Positions 58,442-64,000 of a stretch of DNA of 64,000 bases are shown one piece after another (within the stretch, counting starts at the first letter, position 1; every line of letters begins with the position of its first letter). A program made the position numbers and the translations under genes. The notes under the pieces were generated by a model. That model saw only the letters and a list, made by a program, of their open reading frames with translations. It was not told the DNA's origin and did no database searches. This stretch comes from Scleromatobacter sp039920745 (GTDB lineage: Bacteria; Pseudomonadota; Gammaproteobacteria; Burkholderiales; Burkholderiaceae_C), in assembly GCA_039920745.1 (NCBI GenBank), contig JBDSDD010000061.1, positions 8,715 to 72,714 on the forward strand, given 5' to 3'.

Positions 58442-59113
58442 TCAGAGCGTCAGGTCGCCCACGAACAGGATCGCACCCGTCGGCTTGCCGGTCGGTGAGC
58501 CGCCCAGCGGTTCGAGTGTCACGGCCAGGCCCTTGGTGTCACTGGGCAGCGTCCTCTTGCTCAGCGCGGTGAGCTTGTCGGCCGCGATCACGCCGAGCGA
58601 AGCCGGCGGGCCGTCCTTCTTCAAGGCCCACAGTTCGAGCGATTGATCGGACGTCAACGAGACCCTCTGCAACGGTTGGATCGACAGTTGCTGGCGATCC
58701 GGGCTCAGGCCGGCGACCAGGGTCTCGGTGCCCTTGGTTGCGTGCAGCACCACGATCATCGGCGCCTCGCTGGGCGGGTTGTGCGTGGACGTGCCCAGCA
58801 CCACCGCGGCCACCGTCGCGAACGTGGCGAAGGCCTGCCAGAGGCGCAGGCGCATCGACGACGCGGGCTGCACGGCGGGCGCCGTCCAGCCCAGCTTGGA
58901 CTCGATCGAATTCCACACACGCGCATCCGGCTTGACCGCTTCGGCCTTGAGCGCCATCGGCAGCAGGCGTGACTCCCAAGCAGCCACCGCGTTGCGCAGC
59001 GCCGGATGCGCCGGCAGCAGCGCGTCGAAGCGGCGCCGCGCACCGCCCGTGAGCGTGCCCAGCACGTATTCGGCTGCCAGGCGGTCGGGCAGTTCTCCCA
59101 GGATGAGGTTCAT
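58442..59113 (-). CDS. anti-sigma factor, RskA family
   Basis: A 223-residue single-pass membrane protein. The N-terminal cytoplasmic anti-sigma domain (about 1-75; RLAAEYVLGTLTGGARRRF) precedes a membrane segment at about 90-106 and an extracytoplasmic RskA domain (about 125-223) with SLELWALKKDGPPASLGVI and VTLEPLGGSPTGKPTGAILFVG. It holds the neighbouring ECF sigma factor inactive. GGAGG 8 nt upstream supports the start, and the ATG overlaps the sigma factor's stop (ATGA). Confidence 0.92.
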   Translation of the reverse strand: MNLILGELPDRLAAEYVLGTLTGGARRRFDALLPAHPALRNAVAAWESRLLPMALKAEAVKPDARVWNSIESKLGWTAPAVQPASSMRLRLWQAFATFATVAAVVLGTSTHNPPSEAPMIVVLHATKGTETLVAGLSPDRQQLSIQPLQRVSLTSDQSLELWALKKDGPPASLGVIAADKLTALSKRTLPSDTKGLAVTLEPLGGSPTGKPTGAILFVGDLTL

Positions 59114-59748
59114 GGCCGGGCCTCCGACCAACCGCAGCGTTCGAGGCAGGACTTCAGCGCGATGAGTCCACGTCGCACCCAGGTCTTGACGGAACCGAGC
59201 GGCGCACCCAGGTGCACGGCGATCTCGCCGTGGCTCAGGCCCTGGTAGTACGCGAGCGAGATCGATTGTTGTTGCGAACCCTGCAGCGTGCCCAGGCAGC
59301 CGTTGACGGCCTCGGCTTCGGATTGGGCCTCGAATGTCTTGGCGGGGCCGGGGCCAGGATCGGGCATGCGGTGCGTCGGGTCGTCATCGCCGTCTTCCGA
59401 GCCGGCGTGGCCGGGCAGATCGCTGATGGCGACTTCGGGACGCGAACCGCGCGAACGCAGGTGGTCGATGGCGCGGTAGCGCGCCGAGGCGGCCATCCAG
59501 GCCATCGGCGAGCCCGCGCCGGCGCGGTACTGGCCCGCCGCCTTCCAGATGCGGACATAGACGTCCTGCAGCAGGTCCTCGGCCAGCGCGCCGCGGCCCA
59601 CCAGTTGGGCGACGACACCCAGCAGGCGCGGCGAGGTCGCCTCGTAGAGCTGGCGGAACGCCTGGCGATCGCCGAGCGCGCAGCGCGAGAGCCAATCGGT
59701 GAGGCGGGTCTCTAGGTCGTCCGCGCTTTTCAGGGCGGTCGCGGTCAT
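59110..59748 (-). CDS. ECF RNA polymerase sigma factor
   Basis: A 212-residue extracytoplasmic-function sigma factor of the SigK/RpoE type. Region 2 (about 35-105: RQLYEATSPRLLGVVAQL, LAEDLLQDVYVRIWKAA, WMAASARYRAIDHLRSR) and region 4 (about 148-205: SLAYYQGLSHGEIAVHLGAPLGSVKTWVRRGL) are clear. It is translationally coupled to its RskA-like anti-sigma gene. The ATG at 59748 is chosen over a much longer upstream frame lacking family likeness. The regulon is unknown; none of the neighbours shows an evident -35/-10 for it. Confidence 0.93.
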   Translation of the reverse strand: MTATALKSADDLETRLTDWLSRCALGDRQAFRQLYEATSPRLLGVVAQLVGRGALAEDLLQDVYVRIWKAAGQYRAGAGSPMAWMAASARYRAIDHLRSRGSRPEVAISDLPGHAGSEDGDDDPTHRMPDPGPGPAKTFEAQSEAEAVNGCLGTLQGSQQQSISLAYYQGLSHGEIAVHLGAPLGSVKTWVRRGLIALKSCLERCGWSEARP

Positions 59749-60130
59749 GACGGGATCACTTTCACGAAGGGGATTCCTTGGTTCTGCACGGAAGGTCGGC
59801 GCGGCTGAGTGTGTCGTGGCCGGTCGCATTTGGGCAAGCGGCGGGAAAGGCCGCTTCACGAGGGGGGTGCGATGAAGTTCCATGAGAGCACGTGTACGGG
59901 CTCCAAATGGGAGCGCCGACATGGGGATTACGCGGAGAAACCCGATCTGGATTCGCGTCTTGTCCAGGACAGGGCGCGGCGTGACGCAATTCACGTCTGC
60001 CAGCTCGACCGACCCCAACGAAAGCTCGACGGCGAACAAGGGGCGTCATCGGCCATTGTTCGACGCGTCAAAAGCCACCAGCTTTGCTTCAATGGGTTGG
60101 ACCGCTCTCGAAACCACGTCGGAGGTCATC
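59749..60130. other. intergenic stretch between sigma factor and AAA ATPase genes
   Basis: About 380 bp shared by two divergent genes. Open frames from both sides extend across it but without family likeness. No repeat, hairpin or convincing promoter hexamers are visible. Confidence 0.4.
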
Positions 60131-61132
60131 TTGGCTGCAGCGAACGAACCGTCCCCCGAGACCCGCGCCCCGCGGATCCCCATCGCCCGCATGCGATCGC
60201 TGTACCGGCTCGACGCCGTCAGCCAGCGCCTGGCCAAGCTGCAGCAACAACAAGAGCACGAGACGCTGCGCAGCACCTACGAGCGCATGCTTGAAAAAGG
60301 CGCCGACCGCTTCCAGGTCAAGCCCGCCGGCCTGCCGGCGATGGACCATCTCTACGACGAGCTGCCCAACTTCCACGACGCGCTCGACGACGTCAAGCGC
60401 CAGATCGCGCTGTGCCAGGACAGCCGCGACGCCCTCGAGATCATGCCCATCCTGTTGCTCGGCCCGCCAGGCGTCGGAAAAACCCACTTCGCGCGCGAGA
60501 TCGCCGAGCTGGTGGGCACCGGCATGGGCTTCATCTCGATGAGCTCGCTGACCGCCGGCTGGGTGCTGAGCGGCGCCTCCAGCCAGTGGAAAGGCGCGCG
60601 CCCCGGCAAGGTGTTCGAGACGCTGGTCGACGGCGAATATGCCAACCCGGTGATGGTGGTCGACGAGATCGACAAGGCACGCGGCGAGCACGCGTACGAC
60701 CCGCTGGGCGCGTTGTACGGCCTGATGGAACACGACACCGCCGAGTCCTTCACCGACGAATTTGCCGAGGTGCCGATCGACGCCAGCCAGGTGATCTGGG
60801 TGGCCACCGCCAACGACGAACGCACGATCCCCGAGCCCATCCTCAACCGCATGAACGTCTACCAGGTGCAGGCGCCCGACCACGCGGCTGCGCGCACGAT
60901 CGCGCTGCGCCTGTACACGGAGATCCGTGCCGACCACGACTGGGGCCAGCGCTTCGACCCGGCCCCGCGAGGCGACGTGCTCGACCGCCTGGCCGAACTC
61001 GCGCCGCGCGAGATGCGGCGCGCGTTGATGACGGGCTTCGGCAACGCCCGCCTCGCGAGCAGCGACGCGATCCGGATGGACGACCTGCCTTCGACGAACG
61101 CGCGGCGCACGAAGATCGGCTTCACGCACTGA
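60131..61132 (+). CDS. AAA family ATPase, Lon-ATPase-like
   Basis: A 333-residue AAA+ protein. Walker A GPPGVGKTH, Walker B VMVVDEIDK, a sensor-1-like VIWVATANDERTIPEPILNRM with the arginine finger, and a C-terminal lid (MRRALMTGFGNARL) are those of the Lon ATPase module. The Lon N-terminal and protease domains are absent. The start is TTG at 60131 with GGAGG 5 nt upstream; an ATG 14 codons earlier lacks one. Partner and substrate are unknown; it stands alone. Confidence 0.85.
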   Translation: MAAANEPSPETRAPRIPIARMRSLYRLDAVSQRLAKLQQQQEHETLRSTYERMLEKGADRFQVKPAGLPAMDHLYDELPNFHDALDDVKRQIALCQDSRDALEIMPILLLGPPGVGKTHFAREIAELVGTGMGFISMSSLTAGWVLSGASSQWKGARPGKVFETLVDGEYANPVMVVDEIDKARGEHAYDPLGALYGLMEHDTAESFTDEFAEVPIDASQVIWVATANDERTIPEPILNRMNVYQVQAPDHAAARTIALRLYTEIRADHDWGQRFDPAPRGDVLDRLAELAPREMRRALMTGFGNARLASSDAIRMDDLPSTNARRTKIGFTH

Positions 61133-61134
61133 GG

Positions 61135-61437
61135 CTATTTCGACGGCGACTCGATGCGGGGTTCGAGCGCGTCGAGCTGCTTCGTCACGGCAACGTCGTC
61201 GCGGTAGCGCACCTTCAGCGCCGCCAACTGCGCGTCGCTGCCCGCGCAGTACTGGTCGGTCAGCTGCACGATCTCGCGGGCGCGCACCGGATCGGGCGGG
61301 TCGGGGAACTCGCCGCGCAAGTGGTCGCACGTCGAGCGGCGATCGAGGTAGGTCGCGAGGTCGGGCGTCGCAGGCGGCGTCGTGCAGCCTGCCACGCACG
61401 CGAGCGCCACGCAAAGCGTCAACCGTTCAATGCCCAT
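61135..61437 (-). CDS. small lipoprotein
   Basis: A 100-residue lipoprotein with lipobox VAGC (Cys18), two further cysteines (STCDHLRG; DQYCAGS) that could pair, and a helical C-terminal half. No family is recognised. Its start overlaps the end of the M15-peptidase-like gene by 11 bp, so the two are co-expressed; it could protect the cell from, or assist, that enzyme. Confidence 0.7.
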   Translation of the reverse strand: MGIERLTLCVALACVAGCTTPPATPDLATYLDRRSTCDHLRGEFPDPPDPVRAREIVQLTDQYCAGSDAQLAALKVRYRDDVAVTKQLDALEPRIESPSK

Positions 61438-62035
61438 CGTCGGACCAGTGCGGGATGTCGGTGGCGCCGCCGACGAACTTGATCACGCCGTAGGTCGCGC
61501 CGACCGTCTTCAGGTCGCGATTCATGCCTGTGCGCGGCAGGCTGGTGATCGTCACCGGCGTGCCGTCCTGGTTGGCGATCGTGAGGTCGCCCGCCCAGCC
61601 GATCGCCATGTCCACCGCCGTGCCCGAGATGTGCTTGGAGGCCAGGGCCGGCGCGACGCTGAGGTTCTGCATGCCGTACGCGTTGACCATCGCCAGCGCT
61701 GCGCCCATCGAGGCGTCGGCATCGAAGTCGCCCTGGTCGTCCACGTGCGCCCAGGCGATCGCGACGCCGTCCAGCAAGGGAATCGTGCGCGGATCCGCCT
61801 TGGCCTTCACGATGGACCAGCACCAGTGCATCAGGTACGCACGTTGCGCGGGCCGCAGCGTCGCGGCGACGTTGACCGACGCCCCCGCGGCACGCAGTGC
61901 GGCGAGGAAGCCCGTGAGCCTGGCGCGGAACGGCAGCGCGCAGTCGGACACCAGCGCGCTGGTGGGAAAGCGCGCGATCCAGGCGCTGCCGCTGCGTTCG
62001 GGCTGGAACGCGGGTGAATCCGATGGGCTGGTCAT
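61427..62035 (-). CDS. M15-peptidase-like protein (putative cell-wall endopeptidase)
   Basis: A 202-residue protein without a signal peptide. The metal-site pattern of D-Ala-D-Ala carboxypeptidase/endolysin M15 enzymes is visible: SKHISGTAVD (H135 and D142) and a C-terminal DIPHWSDDGH with H196. The N-terminal half is unassigned. GGGAG 9 nt upstream of the ATG at 62035 supports the start; a much longer open frame upstream is a false frame opposite the nucleotidase gene. The enzyme lacks its own export signal and is coupled to a lipoprotein, which suggests a phage-lysin-like or secreted-effector role; that role is inference. Confidence 0.65.
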   Translation of the reverse strand: MTSPSDSPAFQPERSGSAWIARFPTSALVSDCALPFRARLTGFLAALRAAGASVNVAATLRPAQRAYLMHWCWSIVKAKADPRTIPLLDGVAIAWAHVDDQGDFDADASMGAALAMVNAYGMQNLSVAPALASKHISGTAVDMAIGWAGDLTIANQDGTPVTITSLPRTGMNRDLKTVGATYGVIKFVGGATDIPHWSDDGH

Positions 62036-62200
62036 GCTGCCGATCTCCCAGGTAGCAGGCCGCACGCATGCCGCGGCGGGCCGGCGCCAGCATACGCCAG
62101 CACCCCGGTTCGCGGCGTGCTTCAAGATGGGGAGGCGTCGGTGCGGGAAGTCGAGCGATCGGCTCACCGGGTGAGCCTGCGGCCCGCCTATCATCGCCCC

Positions 62201-63094
62201 ATGCCGACCACTCTCGACGGGCGACTCGTCGTCGCCATCTCCTCCCGCGCCCTGTTCGATTTCGAAGAGGAGAACCGCGTCTTCGAAGTCACGGACGACC
62301 GCGCCTACATGCAGATGCAGCTCGAGCGCCTGGACGTGCCGGCGCGACCCGGCGTCGCGTTCTCGCTGGTCAACAAGCTGCTGCAGTTCCGCGGCCCGGC
62401 GCCGCGCGTCGAGGTGGTGATCCTGTCGCGCAACGACCCGGTTTCGGGCATGCGCGCGTTCCGCTCGGCCAAGCACTACGGCCTGCCGATCGAGCGCGGC
62501 ACGTTCACGCGCGGCCGCAGCCCGTGGCGCTACCTCAGGCCGCTGGGCGCGCACCTGTTCCTGTCGACCAACGACGAGGACGTGCGCTCCGCGCTGGAGG
62601 CCGGCGTGCCGGCCGCGCGCGTGTTCCCGCACTCGGCGCGCGCGTCCGACGCGCACCCGAACGAGGTGCGCATCGCGTTCGACGGCGACGCCGTGCTGTT
62701 CTCCGACGAGGCCGAGCGCGTGTTCCAGGCCCAGGGGCTGGATGCGTTCCAGGCCCACGAGTCCTCGCATTCCACGACACCGCTGGCGCCGGGCCCGTTC
62801 AAGCCCCTGCTCGACGCGCTGCAACTGCTGCAGCGCTCGTCGTCCGATGCGATGAAGGTGCGCACCGCGCTCGTCACGGCGCGCAGCGCCCCCGCGCACG
62901 AGCGCGCGATCCGCACGCTGATGGACTGGCAGATCGAGGTTGACGAGGCGATGTTCCTGGGCGGCCTGCCCAAGGGCGAGTTCCTGCGCGAGTTCGAGCC
63001 CGACTTCTTCTTCGACGACCAGACGCGGCATGTCGAGAATGCGGCCAGCCACGTGCCGTCGGGGCATGTGGCGGCGGGGATCTCGAATCTCTAG
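62201..63094 (+). CDS. 5'-nucleotidase family protein
   Basis: A 297-residue cytosolic enzyme of the bacterial 5'-nucleotidase family (related to vertebrate cN-I). The N-terminal VVAISSRALFDFEEEN takes the HAD motif I place; EVVILSRND is motif II; IAFDGDAVLFSDEAE supplies the family's second Asp-rich motif; FLGGLPKGEFLREFEPDFFFDDQ is motif IV. It probably dephosphorylates nucleoside monophosphates. The start ATG at 62201 matches the family start; the frame continues 28 codons upstream. Confidence 0.9.
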   Translation: MPTTLDGRLVVAISSRALFDFEEENRVFEVTDDRAYMQMQLERLDVPARPGVAFSLVNKLLQFRGPAPRVEVVILSRNDPVSGMRAFRSAKHYGLPIERGTFTRGRSPWRYLRPLGAHLFLSTNDEDVRSALEAGVPAARVFPHSARASDAHPNEVRIAFDGDAVLFSDEAERVFQAQGLDAFQAHESSHSTTPLAPGPFKPLLDALQLLQRSSSDAMKVRTALVTARSAPAHERAIRTLMDWQIEVDEAMFLGGLPKGEFLREFEPDFFFDDQTRHVENAASHVPSGHVAAGISNL

Positions 63095-63224
63095 GTGTTG
63101 CTGTCCGCTTGCACCGTTAGGGTGTCGAAGTCTAGGTGGCGGCTTTTTGGCCAGGAGCTGACGGTCGCGACAGGCCGCTTCCGGGTAGGCTATTTCTCTA
63201 GCAAATTGGCAACTGAACGAAGCA
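63095..63224. other. intergenic spacer before the right-edge cassette
   Basis: 130 bp in which G+C falls compared with the genes on the left. No terminator is clear after the nucleotidase gene. The lower G+C marks the start of a segment with foreign-looking codon use. Confidence 0.35.
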
Positions 63225-63492
63225 ATGAACCTTCCTACGCTTAACAGTGCGAGGGCCATTCGGGACGGTGGTATAGATGCCGTCGCGGCGCTGGATGCTG
63301 CGCTGGCTGAAGCCCTTGCCGACGCCCCGCAGGACAGCCATCCTCAGCTGAAGCTTGCAATTGGTCGCGCCATGGCCGCCTCCTAGATGCGACTGTCAAT
63401 CTGGCCGTCCGCGCCTACCCTGAACTTGAGCCGAACGAGGAAACCTGGGTGGCCATGCGAAGGCAAGGGCTGCCGCTCGCGGGGCTTCGTAG
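63225..63492 (+). pseudogene. small helical gene broken by two apparent one-base deletions, possible immunity/antitoxin
   Basis: The intact part (63225-63386) encodes 53 residues starting MNLPTLNSARAIRDGG and stops at TAG. Shifting by one base at about 63382 restores a protein-like continuation (LDATVNLAVRAYPELEPNEETW). A second one-base shift near 63453 continues to AKARAAARGAS and a stop at 63490-63492, about 88 residues in all. The reconstructed protein is a short, acidic, helical pair with a PELEP end, recalling Tsi2-type immunity proteins. Both breaks could be true mutations or sequencing errors. It lies just upstream of a toxin-like gene. Confidence 0.5.
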
Positions 63493-63639
63493 GGCAGGGC
63501 TCGGCCATGAGCAGTCAGTCGCCAGCGGCAGCTCTCCGGGTACCTCCCCCGTGTAGGGGAGGGTGTCGGGCTGACAGGCATGACAATCTTGCGGGATCTG
63601 TGCGGATTGGCCGTACCTGTCGAGATTCAAGAGTGACCC

Positions 63640-64000
63640 ATGGCAACTGATGAGATGAAGAAGATCTACGAAGCCGGAGGCAAACTAGCCTACTTCTTCG
63701 AGCAGAGAACTCCGGTAAACCTGTATCGCCGCAGGAACATTGGCGACAAGACGATGATCATGCAGCCGACGATCATCGGTTTTGGTCCAGAAGACAGACC
63801 GCGCCTCCCCGACATCAAACTGGAGGATGAGGCGGGGGTGTCACCCCAGTTCGACGGAGCGACGATGCGTCGTGAGCCGAACAGCAAGCCGTTGACCAGG
63901 CAAGTCATCGGTGACGCTTCGAAGTACACCGTCAAAGGCTGTCGGACGATCAAGGGCGACTACCGAGGCGTCTCGGTTTTCGACATGGTGAACCCCAGAG
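63640..64000 (+). CDS. Tse2-like toxin candidate, 3' end outside the window
   Basis: An open frame of at least 120 codons from ATG 63640 to the window end. It contains LYRRRNIGDKTMIM, DEAGVSPQFDG and GDYRGVSVFDM, a spacing that recalls the NAD-binding start and mid-region of Tse2-type ADP-ribosyltransferase toxins (LYR ... DGxS ... SVF). There is no signal peptide. Codons such as CTA, GTA and AGA, rare in the other genes here, suggest transfer. The C-terminal third that would settle the family is missing. No clear ribosome site. Confidence 0.45.
   Translation, partial: MATDEMKKIYEAGGKLAYFFEQRTPVNLYRRRNIGDKTMIMQPTIIGFGPEDRPRLPDIKLEDEAGVSPQFDGATMRREPNSKPLTRQVIGDASKYTVKGCRTIKGDYRGVSVFDMVNPR

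Overview
The window is high-GC bacterial DNA with no rRNA, tRNA, CRISPR array, integrase or insertion sequence that I can see. Gene content points to a chitin-degrading betaproteobacterium of the order Burkholderiales (Roseateles/Mitsuaria/Rubrivivax-like). Evidence: a double-length UvrA paralogue, a cytochrome c4 gene divergent from engB, a PEP-CTERM protein, GC-rich dispersed repeats of the comamonad type, and two GH18 chitinases beside a type II secretion (T2SS) cluster. The genus is inferred, not demonstrated.

Left part (1-21.7 kb): a CHASE/PAS hybrid histidine kinase; a secreted protein of unknown function; a DJ-1/PfpI protein with an N-terminal metal-binding-like segment; a glutathione S-transferase and a LysR regulator; the groES-groEL operon with a CIRCE operator and two intergenic hairpins; a PEP-CTERM protein; a patatin/beta-barrel protein; engB, cytochrome c4, a yceH homologue; a lipoprotein acid-phosphatase-like enzyme; a di-haem peroxidase-like protein; an ABC exporter pair; and a two-gene cassette (BPSL0067-like amidase plus STY0301-like secreted protein) that looks like a toxin-immunity pair.

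Middle (21.7-43 kb): the 1979-residue UvrA paralogue, whose reading frame carries in-frame copies of a dispersed repeat. Next comes a TetR-controlled oxidative cluster (PLP aldolase/deaminase, lactone oxidase, FAD amine-oxidase-like enzyme) with a divergent MFS transporter. It is followed by a second DJ-1 protein, a GFA protein, an erythromycin-esterase-like lipoprotein, an SMP-30 lactonase, a DUF4397 lipoprotein, and an enoyl-CoA hydratase / malonyl-CoA synthetase / CWC / HAD string.

Right part (43-64 kb): a T2SS locus, gspC divergent from gspG-H-I-J-K-L-M-N-D-E-F, with tandem 62-bp mini-ORFs between gspL and gspM. Two chitin-binding GH18 chitinases follow and are plausible substrates of the system. 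Then come an ECF sigma / anti-sigma pair, an AAA ATPase, an M15-peptidase-like gene overlapping a small lipoprotein gene, and a 5'-nucleotidase. At the right edge is a lower-GC cassette: a small gene broken by two apparent one-base deletions, followed by an intact but truncated-by-window gene that resembles Tse2-type toxins.

The most novel-looking signals are the chained mini-ORFs inside the gsp operon, the repeat-carrying UvrA paralogue, and three separate two-gene cassettes that look like antibacterial effector/immunity modules with no secretion apparatus for them in view.
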